DNA from: Flavobacterium sandaracinum
GTDB taxonomy: Bacteria > Bacteroidota > Bacteroidia > Flavobacteriales > Flavobacteriaceae
Assembly (NCBI RefSeq): GCF_004349135.1
Contig: NZ_SMFN01000022.1
Span: 1-60,650 of the forward strand
Length of the DNA: 60,650 bases
Direction of reading: 5' to 3'
The notes under the pieces: generated by a model
The model's database searches: none
What the model saw: only the letters and a program-made list of their open reading frames with translations
What the model was told of the DNA's origin: nothing
In this document: piece by piece, positions 16,635 to 27,100 of the stretch
Numbering within the stretch: position 1 is the stretch's first letter
How the letters are laid out: each line of letters starts with the position of its first letter
Translations under genes and position numbers: made by a program

Positions 16635-17702
16635 ATGAAAAAAAAGAAAATACTTTTTCTTGGCGAATCCTATAGAGCCGATGCGATCACTTGGATGAAC
16701 GGACTCAAGGAATTTGGCGATTTCGAAATTATTACTTGGGAATTAAAAACACCCAGCAATTGCCTCCATAATCGCATTTTAAGGATTTTCGAATTTCAAT
16801 TCGCTATTTTTAAAATTAGAGAAATAATCAAATTACAGAAGCCTGACATGGTCATTGCAGAACGCACAACCAGCTATGGCTTCCTTGCAGCATTATCAGG
16901 AGTAAAACCGGTTGCAATCGCACAACAAGGTAGAACTGATTTATGGCCAGAAACATCTCTCTCGTTACCATTAAAAAAAATTATTCAACATTATGCTTTT
17001 CAAAAAGCGGATTTAATACATGCTTGGGGACCTATTATGACTCTTTCTATGATCAAGGCAAAAGTAGACATGACTAAAGTTTTAGTGTTACCAAAGGGAA
17101 TTAATTTGACAAAATTTGGAAACACAAACAAGGCAAACCCTGATAAAATTTGTGCTATTGTAACGCGGTCTTTGCTGCCAGAATACCGCCATAACACTAT
17201 TCTAAAAGCTTTTGAGATTTTAAACCAAAAAGGAATAGATTTCGAACTGACCGTTATAGGTGATGGAACTGAACTTCCGACTTTAAAAAGTTTAGCTAAA
17301 AAACTAAAAATTGAAAAGAAAGTGAATTTTATGGGAAGAATTCCAAACACGGAGTTGCCCACGTTATTACAAAAATCAAATATTTACATCAGCATGCCAA
17401 TAACGGAAGGAGTTTCCGCCTCTTTATTTGAAGGTATGGCCTGTTATTGCTATCCTATTGTAACAGAAATCCCTGGAAATAAAAGTTGGATTACCCATCG
17501 AGAAAACGGAGGACTCGTTGCCATTGACGATCATACAATACTAGCCAATGAATTAATTTGGTCTTTTGAAAACAAAGCGCATCGCGAGCAAGCCGTTACT
17601 AAAAACAGAATATTTGTGGAAGAAAATGCTAATTACAAGATCAACATGAAGATTATTGCCAATAAATACCACGAATTAATCAACTCTAATCTTCCTAACT
17701 AA
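16635..17702 (+). CDS. GT4-family glycosyltransferase
   Basis: A 355-residue GT-B-fold glycosyltransferase. The N-terminal acceptor half begins ILFLGESYRADAITWMNGL. The C-terminal donor half has IGDGTELPTLKSLAKKL (about residues 207-223) and the nucleotide-sugar-binding E-x7-E motif EGVSASLFE (about 258-266). It is cytoplasmic and probably membrane-associated. asnB follows after 2 nt, so the two are coupled; the pairing of a GT4 enzyme with an asparagine-synthase-type amidotransferase recalls polysaccharide-biosynthesis loci, though no other such genes are here. Donor and acceptor are unknown. Confidence 0.87.
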   Translation: MKKKKILFLGESYRADAITWMNGLKEFGDFEIITWELKTPSNCLHNRILRIFEFQFAIFKIREIIKLQKPDMVIAERTTSYGFLAALSGVKPVAIAQQGRTDLWPETSLSLPLKKIIQHYAFQKADLIHAWGPIMTLSMIKAKVDMTKVLVLPKGINLTKFGNTNKANPDKICAIVTRSLLPEYRHNTILKAFEILNQKGIDFELTVIGDGTELPTLKSLAKKLKIEKKVNFMGRIPNTELPTLLQKSNIYISMPITEGVSASLFEGMACYCYPIVTEIPGNKSWITHRENGGLVAIDDHTILANELIWSFENKAHREQAVTKNRIFVEENANYKINMKIIANKYHELINSNLPN

Positions 17703-17704
17703 AT

Positions 17705-19552
17705 ATGTGCGGAATTAACGGAATCTTGCATTTACAATCCCAGAAAAAAGTAGACGAGCGCCTACTCATCAAGATGCGCGATTCGCTAGAACATCGCGGC
17801 CCTGATGACAAAGGTATATTTATTGAAAAAAATATTGGTTTTGGACACAGACGATTATCAATATTAGATGTTTCTAGCGCCGGCCATCAGCCTTTTCTGT
17901 CAAATGATGGAAGATATGTAATGACTTACAATGGTGAAATCTATAACTTTAAAGAATTTTATGCAGAGTTAAAGAACAATGGATTTGATATTGAAACCAC
18001 TTCAGATACGGAAGTTCTAATGAAATTATTTGAGTTGCACGGCTTAAAAATGCTGTACCGCCTCAATGGAATGTTTGCCTTTGCGATTTGGGATAAATTA
18101 GAAAAAAAGCTACTTGTTGCCCGAGATCGAATGGGTGTAAAACCCTTGTATTATTCTATTTATAACGAAACTTTTTATTTTGCATCGGAGCAAAAAGCAC
18201 TTTTTACCGCAGGAGTTCCGCTAAAAATGGCACAAGAAGGGCTAGAAGAATATATATTTAATCGATTTGTAGCCGGAGAAAACACACTTTACCAAAACGT
18301 AAAAAAAGTATTGCCCGGACATAGTATAACCATACACGAAGGCGGAAAAGTTACGACCGAAAAATGGTGGGATTTGAAAAAGGAAATACAGAACCAGCCT
18401 AAAATTAAGAATCCTGTAGAATGGTTTCGAGAAACATTTGATGATTCCATAAAAATGAGAATGGTAAGTGATGTTCCTGTCGGCGTTTTATTAAGTGGCG
18501 GCCTGGATTCCTCTTCCGTTTTGGCTTCCCTACACCACCAAAATTACAAAGACATTCAAACCTTTAATATTGGTTTTAAAGAAAAGGAACATAACGAATC
18601 GCACTTAGCCAAAATGATGGCTGAGAAATTTGATTATGGCTTTCATACCATGCAATTAGAAGATACAGCTCTTTATGATCAATTACTGAGCGCGACTTAT
18701 TTTCAGGATGAACCTATTATGCATTTGAGTGAGCCTCATCTTTTAGCCCTTTCAAAAACAGCAAAACCATCAGTAAAAGTATTACTTTCAGGCGAAGGTG
18801 CTGATGAATTGATGGGCGGATACGTGCGCTACAAAGCTTTGAAATATCCCTCCTTATTAAATTCAATTGCAACAATTGGTGCTTTGGATCTTTTTACGAA
18901 ACAACCTCGATATGATAAGCTGACGCGTTATGCGAAAATTAGTAAAAAATCGGAGTTGGTCATTTTTAATGGTTCCAATATCTATCCAAAAGATATCGAG
19001 GAAGTTTATGGAATTAATGCACTTCCAAAAAATGAATATAGGAAACAAATTTATAAAGAAGCAAAATCATTATACCCAGACAATTTACGAAGACAAGCGC
19101 TTTATTTTGATCAACACACCTACTTGTGCTCACTATTGGATCGAAATGACCGCTGCACAATGGGCGCTTCTATTGAATGCAGGGAACCCTTTTTAGACCC
19201 AAGACTGATAATTGGCTTGGGCTCCTTAGATGACAAATGGTTATTTGCTGGAAAAAAATGGAAATTCATCCTCAAAAAGGCAATGCAAGAGCGTCTGCCT
19301 AATGAAATTTTGCAATTTAAAAAAGTAGGCTTAAGTGCGCCTTGGGGTGATTATATTACAAAAAGTACCGCTTTTAAAGAAGAATTAGAATCATTTTCGA
19401 AAAGCGAACTTTTTCAAATGCCGTATTTTGAACACATCAACATCCAAAAACTTGTACTGAATTTACAAAAAGGAGATAACCGAATGACACCATACATTAT
19501 GCCGTTATTTATGATGCATATCTGGATGAAATCCTATGCAGCTAAATTTTAA
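17705..19552 (+). CDS. asnB: Asparagine synthase (glutamine-hydrolysing), AsnB type
   Basis: A 615-residue enzyme with an N-terminal class II glutaminase domain and a C-terminal synthetase domain. The nucleophile Cys2 is in MCGINGI, followed by EHRGPDDKG, YNGEIYNF and DTEVLMKLFE. The ATP-pyrophosphatase loop is LLSGGLDSSSVLA (about residues 260-272). LSGEGADELMGGY (about 362-374) matches the family signature. The length suits either true AsnB or the amidotransferase paralogues found in cell-surface polysaccharide clusters; coupling to the upstream GT4 gene makes the second option possible. It is followed by a promoter for murB rather than a terminator. Confidence 0.9.
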   Translation: MCGINGILHLQSQKKVDERLLIKMRDSLEHRGPDDKGIFIEKNIGFGHRRLSILDVSSAGHQPFLSNDGRYVMTYNGEIYNFKEFYAELKNNGFDIETTSDTEVLMKLFELHGLKMLYRLNGMFAFAIWDKLEKKLLVARDRMGVKPLYYSIYNETFYFASEQKALFTAGVPLKMAQEGLEEYIFNRFVAGENTLYQNVKKVLPGHSITIHEGGKVTTEKWWDLKKEIQNQPKIKNPVEWFRETFDDSIKMRMVSDVPVGVLLSGGLDSSSVLASLHHQNYKDIQTFNIGFKEKEHNESHLAKMMAEKFDYGFHTMQLEDTALYDQLLSATYFQDEPIMHLSEPHLLALSKTAKPSVKVLLSGEGADELMGGYVRYKALKYPSLLNSIATIGALDLFTKQPRYDKLTRYAKISKKSELVIFNGSNIYPKDIEEVYGINALPKNEYRKQIYKEAKSLYPDNLRRQALYFDQHTYLCSLLDRNDRCTMGASIECREPFLDPRLIIGLGSLDDKWLFAGKKWKFILKKAMQERLPNEILQFKKVGLSAPWGDYITKSTAFKEELESFSKSELFQMPYFEHINIQKLVLNLQKGDNRMTPYIMPLFMMHIWMKSYAAKF

Positions 19553-19556
19553 TTCT

Positions 19557-19564
19557 TACTTTTG
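19557..19564 (+). promoter_or_regulatory. Putative -7 promoter element of murB
   Basis: TACTTTTG fits TAnnTTTG and lies 36 nt before the murB ATG. No clear -33 element. Confidence 0.4.
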
Positions 19565-19600
19565 ACCAAGAATATATAATTCAAATACGCCCTTTCGTTT

Positions 19601-20614
19601 ATGGAAATACAAGCTAATTTCTCTCTAAGAAAACTCAATACTTTTGGCATTGAAGCCAAGGCCAAACAGTTCGTTGCCGTGCATTCTGTGCAAGATTTAG
19701 AAACTATTTTAATTGAAAATAAATCACAGAAAAAATTTATTTTGGGTGGAGGCAGCAACATGCTTTTGACCCAAGATATTGAAGCATTGGTGATTCATAT
19801 CGATTTAAAAGGTAAAAAAATTATAGAAGAAAATGAAGATTTTGTCTGGGTCGAAAGTCAGGCTGGCGAAAGTTGGCATGAATTTGTGCTTTGGACCATC
19901 GATCAAAATTTTGGTGGTTTAGAAAACATGTCACTTATCCCCGGAAATGTGGGAACTACACCGGTACAAAACATTGGTGCTTACGGAAATGAAATCAAAG
20001 ATACTTTTATTTCTTGTGAAGCAATGACAATAGAAAATCAGAAAATGAAAACATTCACAAAGGACGAATGTCATTTTGGATACCGAGAAAGTGTTTTCAA
20101 AAACGAACTAAAAAACCAATACATCATTACATCCGTTGTTTTTAAATTGACAAAAAAAGATCATAAAATCAACACCTCTTATGGAGACATTACGGCTGAG
20201 TTAGCTAAAAACAACATCACTAATCCTACTTTAAAGGAAGTCAGTAATGCTGTAATTGCTATCCGACAAAGCAAATTACCAGACCCAAAAGAATTGGGAA
20301 ACAGCGGTAGTTTCTTTAAAAATCCGATTCTGTTGAAATCTGATTTCAAAAAAATTCATCAGCAATTCCCTGAAATGAAATATTTTGATATTTCTGAAAC
20401 CGAAGTAAAAGTTCCTGCGGGATGGCTGATTGAGCAAGCGGGTTTTAAAGGAAAACGTTTTGGCGACGCCGGAATCCACAAAAATCAGGCTTTGGTTTTA
20501 GTAAATTATGGCAATGCGACAGGACAGGAAATTTTGAATGTTTCAAAGGATATTCAACAAACCGTTTTTAACATATTTGGTATTCACATCGAAGCCGAAG
20601 TAAATGTGATTTAG
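19601..20614 (+). CDS. murB: UDP-N-acetylenolpyruvoylglucosamine reductase (type I)
   Basis: A 337-residue FAD enzyme reducing the enolpyruvyl group of UDP-GlcNAc-enolpyruvate to UDP-MurNAc, an early peptidoglycan step in the cytoplasm. FAD-binding motifs are TFGIEAKA and ILGGGSNMLLT (about residues 47-57). The active-site region reads PVQNIGAYGNEIKD (about 127-140), and the proton-donor serine is in GNSGSFFKNP (about 228-237). The tyrosine-containing segment HFGYRESVF places it in type I, the E. coli-like class. It has its own promoter match. Confidence 0.95.
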   Translation: MEIQANFSLRKLNTFGIEAKAKQFVAVHSVQDLETILIENKSQKKFILGGGSNMLLTQDIEALVIHIDLKGKKIIEENEDFVWVESQAGESWHEFVLWTIDQNFGGLENMSLIPGNVGTTPVQNIGAYGNEIKDTFISCEAMTIENQKMKTFTKDECHFGYRESVFKNELKNQYIITSVVFKLTKKDHKINTSYGDITAELAKNNITNPTLKEVSNAVIAIRQSKLPDPKELGNSGSFFKNPILLKSDFKKIHQQFPEMKYFDISETEVKVPAGWLIEQAGFKGKRFGDAGIHKNQALVLVNYGNATGQEILNVSKDIQQTVFNIFGIHIEAEVNVI

Positions 20615-20686
20615 AATATAAACTTAGAGGCGGAAAATACGAGTACAACAAATAAAAAAATTTAAATTCGTTAATCTAAAATCACA

Positions 20687-21301
20687 ATGTACACTCCAGA
20701 AATCTACAAAAACGAGAATCAAGAAGAAATCAAAAAATTTCTTCAAGAAAACAGCTTTGGTATTTTAATCAATCAAAGCAACGGAAAATTGTGCGCCACA
20801 CACATTCCTTTGGAATTGGAGATTAATAAAGAAGGTGAAGATATTTTGTATGGACACATTTCTAAAGAAAATCCACAATGGAAAGGTTTTACTGATAACG
20901 ACCAAATCTTAGCCGTATTTTCAGGACCTCATAGTTATATTTCTTCCTCTTGGTACGATCATGAAAATGTGCCAACATGGAATTATATTGCCGTTCATGT
21001 GTATGGAAAAATAAAAATTATTGAAGGAGAAGGCGTGATCGAATCCTTGAAGAAACTAGTTGATAAATACGAACAAAACTCTGAAAACCCGATTCGAATA
21101 GAAGATTTATCTCAGAAAACCATGCTGCAAAGTCGGGGTATTGTCGCTTTTGAAATTGAAATAACTGAAATCCAAGCCACGAGAAAAATGTCACAAAATC
21201 GGGATGCAAAGAACTATCAAACTATTATCACCGCATTAGAAAAAACGAATACAGATCAGTCCATCGCTACCGCAAAAGAGATGAAGAAATGTCCAATATA
21301 A
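20687..21301 (+). CDS. FMN-binding PaiB-like protein
   Basis: A 204-residue protein of the PaiB family (split-barrel FMN-binding fold). The start MYTPEIYKNENQEEI and the segments GHISKENPQWK, FSGPHSYISSSWY (about residues 84-96) and VPTWNYIAVHVYG (about 100-112) are characteristic. Bacillus PaiB was described as a negative regulator of sporulation and protease genes, but no DNA-binding domain is evident here, so an oxidoreductase or flavin-dependent role is as likely. It lies 72 bp after murB, with no obvious tie to it. Confidence 0.88.
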   Translation: MYTPEIYKNENQEEIKKFLQENSFGILINQSNGKLCATHIPLELEINKEGEDILYGHISKENPQWKGFTDNDQILAVFSGPHSYISSSWYDHENVPTWNYIAVHVYGKIKIIEGEGVIESLKKLVDKYEQNSENPIRIEDLSQKTMLQSRGIVAFEIEITEIQATRKMSQNRDAKNYQTIITALEKTNTDQSIATAKEMKKCPI

Positions 21302-21350
21302 ATTCTTTCGAAATTCACACATTCTATTTAACAATTCGCAATTCTATTCA

Positions 21351-21358
21351 TACCTTTG
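21351..21358 (+). promoter_or_regulatory. Putative -7 promoter element of the GT2 gene
   Basis: TACCTTTG fits TAnnTTTG and lies 43 nt before the ATG at 21402. Confidence 0.45.
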
Positions 21359-21401
21359 CAAGCTCCCGAGATTTCGGGCATTAAAAACTCATTAAACTAA
21401 G

Positions 21402-22508
21402 ATGCTTATATTAATTCTTTACTTTTTTATTTTTATTGTTGCGGTTCAAATTTTGTATTATCTAGGCGTTTTTGGAAAATTTGCTTTTGCCAAAGTACAG
21501 AAAACAACACCAAAAAAAATCCCGATTTCGGTGATTGTTTGTGCTAAAAACGAAGAAGAAAATGTAGCAAATTTCATTCCGCTGCTAGCTGAACAAAACT
21601 ATCCAGATTTTGAAATTGTCTTGATTGACGATGCTTCAAGCGACAATACTTTGGCCATATTTGAAGGTTTTGAAAAGCAATATCAAAACGTTCGCTTGGT
21701 AAAAGTGGAGAACAACGAAGCCTTTTGGGGAAACAAAAAATACGCCCTAACATTAGGAATAAAAGCCGCTAAAAAGGAGTATCTATTGTTCACGGATGCC
21801 GATTGTTACCCCACTTCAAAAGAATGGATTACAGCCATGAGCTCTCAGTTTACGATGCAAAAAACTATTGTTTTGGGTTATGGTAAATATGAAAAAATCG
21901 CCAACTCTTTCTTAAATAAAATAATTCGTTTTGAGACTTTATTGACCGCTATTCAATATTTTTCTTGGGCAAAAATTGGGCATCCTTACATGGGTGTTGG
22001 ACGAAATTTAGCCTATAAAAAAGAAGAGTTTTTCAACGTAAATGGATTCATAGAACACATGCAAATTCGTTCTGGAGACGATGATTTATTTGTAAATCAA
22101 GCTGCAAAAGCTAAAAACACTACGGTCGCTTACACGCCAGAAAGCGTAACGCTTTCTAAGCCAAAAACAACTTACAAGGACTGGCTCATTCAAAAAAGAA
22201 GACATGTTGCAACAGCCAATTATTACAAGTCCTTTGACAAATTTCAATTGGGTCTTTTCTACTGTTCCCAATTATTGTTTCTCATCCTCCCTATCGTCTT
22301 GTTGGCTTTTCAGTTTCAATGGATTGTAGTGCTGTGTTTAATTGGGCTACGCTACCTTGTGTCGTGGATTATCATTGGATTTTCGGCAGGTAAATTAAAA
22401 GAAAAAGATGTCGTATATTGGTATCCAATTATTGAATTAGTATTAATATTCGCTCAGATTAATATCTTTATCACTAATACATTCTCAAAACCGGTACATT
22501 GGAGATAA
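21402..22508 (+). CDS. GT2-family membrane glycosyltransferase
   Basis: A 368-residue processive-type or single-addition GT-A glycosyltransferase. It starts with one transmembrane helix (about residues 1-24), followed by the catalytic domain: ISVIVCAKNEEENV (about 41-54), VLIDDASSDNT (about 73-83) and the metal-binding DADCYP (about 130-135). SGDDDLFVNQAA (about 226-237) supplies the probable catalytic base. Two or three C-terminal helices follow. Donor and product are unknown. Its last 10 nt overlap the ECF sigma-factor gene, implying co-translation. Confidence 0.87.
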   Translation: MLILILYFFIFIVAVQILYYLGVFGKFAFAKVQKTTPKKIPISVIVCAKNEEENVANFIPLLAEQNYPDFEIVLIDDASSDNTLAIFEGFEKQYQNVRLVKVENNEAFWGNKKYALTLGIKAAKKEYLLFTDADCYPTSKEWITAMSSQFTMQKTIVLGYGKYEKIANSFLNKIIRFETLLTAIQYFSWAKIGHPYMGVGRNLAYKKEEFFNVNGFIEHMQIRSGDDDLFVNQAAKAKNTTVAYTPESVTLSKPKTTYKDWLIQKRRHVATANYYKSFDKFQLGLFYCSQLLFLILPIVLLAFQFQWIVVLCLIGLRYLVSWIIIGFSAGKLKEKDVVYWYPIIELVLIFAQINIFITNTFSKPVHWR

Positions 22509-23050
22509 ACAAACAAATAGAAAAAGCAAAACAAGGCGATCAAGTTGCCTTTACTTTTCTATTGAATTATTATTGGAATGAAGTGTATGGTTTTATGCTG
22601 AAACGCACCGAAAACGAAACGAATGCCGAGGATATTACAATAGAAACATTCTCGAAAGCATTTGATAAAATAGCCACCTACAACTCGGAATTCCAGTTCA
22701 ATACTTGGCTGATTGCTATTGCAAAAAATGTACACATCGATTTATTACGAAAAAAGAAATCGAGTCTTTTTGTCGAAATTACCGATGATCAAGACCAACA
22801 AGCTTATAATATTGCTGATACTACACCATCTGCAGAGGATGAATTAATTACCGAACAAAACCTTTCCCGATTACTACAATTCATCAAAGAATTGAAACCC
22901 CATTATCAAGAAGTCATTCAGTTGCGTTATTTCCAAGAAATGAGTTATCAGGAAATTGCCAATAAAATCAACGAACCTTTGAGCAATGTGAAGATTAAAT
23001 TGCTTCGCGCCAAGAAATTATTGGCAGAAATCATTCAGAATAAAAGGTAG
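22499..23050 (+). CDS. ECF-type RNA polymerase sigma factor
   Basis: A 183-residue sigma-70-family protein with only regions 2 and 4. Region 2 includes FMLKRTENETNAEDITIETFSKAF split over about residues 34-57, and region 4 contains LRYFQEMSYQEIANKI (about 141-156) followed by NVKIKLLRAKKLL. The start is assigned to TTG at 22499 because no ATG lies before region 2, and the residues from this codon (MEINKQIEKAKQGDQ) form the usual N-terminal helix. That start overlaps the glycosyltransferase stop by 10 nt. No anti-sigma gene is adjacent, so it may be constitutive or controlled elsewhere. Confidence 0.9.
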   Translation: MEINKQIEKAKQGDQVAFTFLLNYYWNEVYGFMLKRTENETNAEDITIETFSKAFDKIATYNSEFQFNTWLIAIAKNVHIDLLRKKKSSLFVEITDDQDQQAYNIADTTPSAEDELITEQNLSRLLQFIKELKPHYQEVIQLRYFQEMSYQEIANKINEPLSNVKIKLLRAKKLLAEIIQNKR

Positions 23051-23097
23051 CTTTCTTGTAGAAAATCTTATCCAATTCTTATGTGTCTATAAAGAAA

Positions 23098-23126
23098 AAG
23101 TGATCTAAATAAATTTTAGACCACTT
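23098..23126 (-). terminator. Terminator after the GDPD gene
   Basis: AAGTGATCTAAA and TTTAGACCACTT pair with one mismatch around a five-base loop. On the minus strand a T-rich run follows. It lies 30 bp past the stop codon at 23156. Confidence 0.7.
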
Positions 23127-23155
23127 AGTTACATCAAAGTATTTTTTTGATAAAA

Positions 23156-23917
23156 TTACCTTACAATTCTTTCTGGATAATCCGTTATAATACCATTTAC
23201 TTTAAGTTGTTGTAAATTATTGATATCCGCAGGTTCATTGACAGTCCAAGGATATATTTTAAAATTATTCGCTTTCATTATCGCAACGTTTTCAGCCGTT
23301 AAAGTTTTAAAATAGGGATTTATTGCCTGAGCTTTCAGTTCTTTGCCTGTTTTAATAATATCCTCAATAGGATCTTTGTAGGTTAGTAAACCAATCGCAA
23401 TTTCGGGACTCAAAGATCTCATTTTTTGCAACTCCCCTATTCGGAAACTGGATATAAAAAAATCTTTATTTCTCCACCCTTTTTTCTTGTACTCTTCTAT
23501 AATTCTATAGGTATCCGCTGCGGTGTTCGTTCCTTTCAACTCAATATTAAGCACCACTTTTTTATCGATAGTCTCAATCACTTCCTGCAAAGTTGGGATT
23601 TGATGTTTTCCAGCAACCAAAACTTTTCGCAAATCTTCAAAAGTATATGCTTCTATTTTTCCTTTTGCATTTGTGATTCGGTCTAAATCATCATCATGAA
23701 ACACAACCATTTCTCCCGTTTTAATTTTGAAAACATCAATTTCTAACATATCGGCTTTTAATTCCATTCCTTTTTTTATGGATGCCAATGTGTTTTCGGT
23801 TTCGTGTCCCATAGCGCCTCTGTGCCCACAAACCACAAATTTGTTTGAAGTACAATTTGATAATAACAAGGCCATTGATGAAGCCATTAATAGTGTAGTG
23901 AATTTCATAATTTTCAT
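23156..23917 (-). CDS. Glycerophosphodiester phosphodiesterase lipoprotein
   Basis: A 253-residue exported enzyme hydrolysing glycerophosphodiesters to glycerol 3-phosphate and an alcohol. The signal peptide ends in a lipobox (LLLSNC, Cys about residue 22). The GDPD motif is CGHRGAMGHETENTLAS (about 31-47), including the catalytic HRG. The metal ligands follow in LEIDVFK (about 59-65) and VVFHDDDLDR (about 70-79, second catalytic His). It is a single-gene unit with a downstream terminator. A phosphate or phospholipid-scavenging role in the periplasm is inferred. Confidence 0.93.
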   Translation of the reverse strand: MKIMKFTTLLMASSMALLLSNCTSNKFVVCGHRGAMGHETENTLASIKKGMELKADMLEIDVFKIKTGEMVVFHDDDLDRITNAKGKIEAYTFEDLRKVLVAGKHQIPTLQEVIETIDKKVVLNIELKGTNTAADTYRIIEEYKKKGWRNKDFFISSFRIGELQKMRSLSPEIAIGLLTYKDPIEDIIKTGKELKAQAINPYFKTLTAENVAIMKANNFKIYPWTVNEPADINNLQQLKVNGIITDYPERIVR

Positions 23918-24173
23918 TTAAGTTTTGTCGTAAAAATAGATTATCTGGCAGACCCAAACATTAAGTAGGGATTAAATTAAGACTATTTTACCTCAAGTAA
24001 TTCGATCTTTAGTAGTCTAATTTGGGTAATACTATCTTAAAAAAAGAAGGTTTAGCAGTCCTTTTTTAAGGTTTCATTAACACAAAAGTATTCTACAGTT
24101 ATTGTTAAAATAACAGCCTTTTTTCAATTAGTCAATTCCTTTGTCAGCACTAAAAAACAAAAAAATAGTATTC

Positions 24174-27100
24174 ATGAAACAACTTCACTTATTTTTATTT
24201 ACGATGGTGCTAACGGTTTTTGTTGGCGCAACAAATTTTGCCCAAACAACTCAAGCCTCTATTTCAGGTATCGTTTTAGGCAATAATTCAGAACCGCTGA
24301 AAGATGCAAAAGTTCAAATCCGAAATGAATCAACCGGATTTAAAACCAATTCATTGTCTAATTTCAAAGGCGTTTTTACGTTCAAAGAACTTCCTTTAGG
24401 CGGACCTTACACCATTAGCGTTACAGCTTTAGGTTTTGGAGAACAACAACGTTCCGGTTACACCTTAAATCAAGGGGATTTAATAAACATCAAAATTCTG
24501 ATGCAAGACAACATTCAAAATCTTGAAGTGGTTGAAGTGGTTGGTCGTGGTTTAAAAAACAAGACAGGAAATTTAGGAGCAGCAACAGCTGTAACAGCAA
24601 AACTAATCAATGCGTTGCCGGTTAATGGAAGAAATTTCACCAGCTTAATGGATTTATCGCCTTTGACCAGAGGCGGAAATATTTCAGGCCAACTAGCTTC
24701 CTCGACAAATTACACACTAGATGGAATGAATGCTAAAAACCCAACTTCAGCAGGATCTACAACCAGTCGAAGTGGCGCTCCGTATTCGATTTCCATAGAA
24801 GCCGTGAGAGAATTTAAGGTGGTTACCAATCAATATGACGTAAGTTATGGTCGAAGTGGTGGTGGAACAGTTAGTGCCGTAACTAAATCAGGAACAAATG
24901 ATTTAACAGGAAGTATGTTTGCCTACAACCGCGCTGACTGGCTGTCAAGCCCGTATGACATTAGAGGAAACAGACGTCAAAATGATTTTTCGACTACGCA
25001 ATACGGTTTTACTTTAGGAGGACCAATTATTAAAGATAAATTACATTTTTTTGTAGCTTGGGATCATCAACAAGATTTACGGCCTTTAATCATCGCTGAT
25101 GTTCAATCTGCAGACGACGAACTGCGTTTTAATGTTACGAGAGCTACCTTAGACAATTTTGTAACTATTGCCCGCAATGAATATGGTGTTTCCAGTTCTC
25201 CACAATACGGAACTTTTGATAAAAAAAGGAATTCTGATGCTGCTTTCGCTCGTCTTGACTGGCAAATTAACAGCAATAATTTATTGACAGTACGCAATAA
25301 CTTCACCTATGACAATAATAAATTAGGGCTGCAAGATAACACTGCCATAAATTTATATGAATCTTTTGGAGATGACTTAAATATTGATAATAGTATTTTG
25401 GCTTCTTTGCGAACCAAAGTAAATGCAAGAGTCACAAATGAATTAAAAATACAGCATTTGTATACTTTTCAGGATAGTAATCCAGGTGATCAATTGCCTG
25501 ATTACAACATTCCTCGTGCTATCGTGGAAAATGTGGCTTCAACAATCAACGGCGCAATAAGAACTACGAATATTCAAATTGGAGGTCATCGATTTGCGCA
25601 GGAAAAATTTACCAATAATGTTTTCCAAATTGTAGACAACATTTATTATAACACGGATAAAGTGAAATATACTTTTGGTTTTGATTTAATGCAAACACAT
25701 TCAAAATCTTTATATGGCAGCGAAGTAAACGGTCGTTTCCATTTCAATAGTGTGGCTAACTTTGACAATCAAACTCCCTATCGTTATTTCAGAGAAGTTC
25801 CTTTGGTGACTGATCCTACCGTGATTTCGAACATATTAAATGCTGGAATTTATGGTCAGTTGCAGACTAAAATTGGCGTGGGATTAGACTTGACTTTAGG
25901 GTTGCGTTTTGATTATGCTAAATATCCGACTGCAACATTCAATCAGTTGGTTTTTGATGAATTAGGTATTCGTACGGATAATAAACTTCAGTCAGCTATT
26001 CTTCAACCAAGAGTGCAATTGTCTTGGGATGTAAATGAAAATCACAAAGATTATATTCGCTTTGGAGGGGGAATTTTTGCTTCTGATTTAAATAATTATG
26101 CAATAATCAACAACTTATATTTTGATGGAAATCACACTGCAACTGTAGATGTGAGAGCTCCAAATGTTCCTTTGCCAAATTTCAATGATTATCGAAATAA
26201 TTATGCTAGTATTCCAACTTTGGATGCGTTTCAGCTACCGACAATAAATTTCACAGGAACAGATGCTAAAGTTCCTGTTGTCTATAAAGCAAATGCATCT
26301 TACTCCCATTTTTTTACTGATAGATTGAAAGCAGGAATAGCAGGATATGCAACTTTAGGACGCAACAACTATGTTTATGTAGACCGCAATATGGTGGCGA
26401 ATCCATTTTTTACCTTAGCCAATGAAGGCGATCGTGGCGTTTATGTTCCAGCAAGCTCAATCCCTGCAAATGGAGCCGGAGACTGGATGCAAGGGCGAAT
26501 CAGCAATAAACTAGGACGTGTTTTAGAATTGAACAGCGAAGGAAAAGTCAATCAATTTGCACTGGTGGTTGATGCTACCTATCGCTATTTTAAAGACGGT
26601 GAAATATCCGCCAGTTATACCTTGAATGACACCAAAGACAATACTTCATTTAACGGAAACGTAGCCAACACAGCAACTTTAGTGTTACCAGTAGAAGATG
26701 ATCCAAGAGACTTGACCAAAATGAGTTATTCCGATAATCATTTCCGTCACAAAGTAGTATTTTACGGAACACTACCTACTTTTTATGGTTTCAACATTGG
26801 AGTCCGATATTCAGGTATTGGCGGCACACGCTACAGTTTAGTATCAGGAGGCAATACAAATGCTGATTTTGTCACTTCATCCAATGATCTAGCGTTTGTA
26901 TTTGATATTAATAATCCGGCAGTTCCCCAAAATATAAAAACAGGATTGCAAACTATACTTGATAATCCGGCTGCAAGCCAAAGTTTAAAAAACTACATCA
27001 ACAAATACTCTGGCAAACTAGCCGAGAGAAACGGGGGAATAAATGAGTTTTATGGTCTTGTTGATATAAGAATCACCAAAAAAGTCACTATATACAAAAA

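Noticed and set aside
20687..21301. Calling the PaiB-like protein a transcriptional repressor
   Set aside because: No DNA-binding motif is visible; only the flavin-binding split-barrel features are supported.
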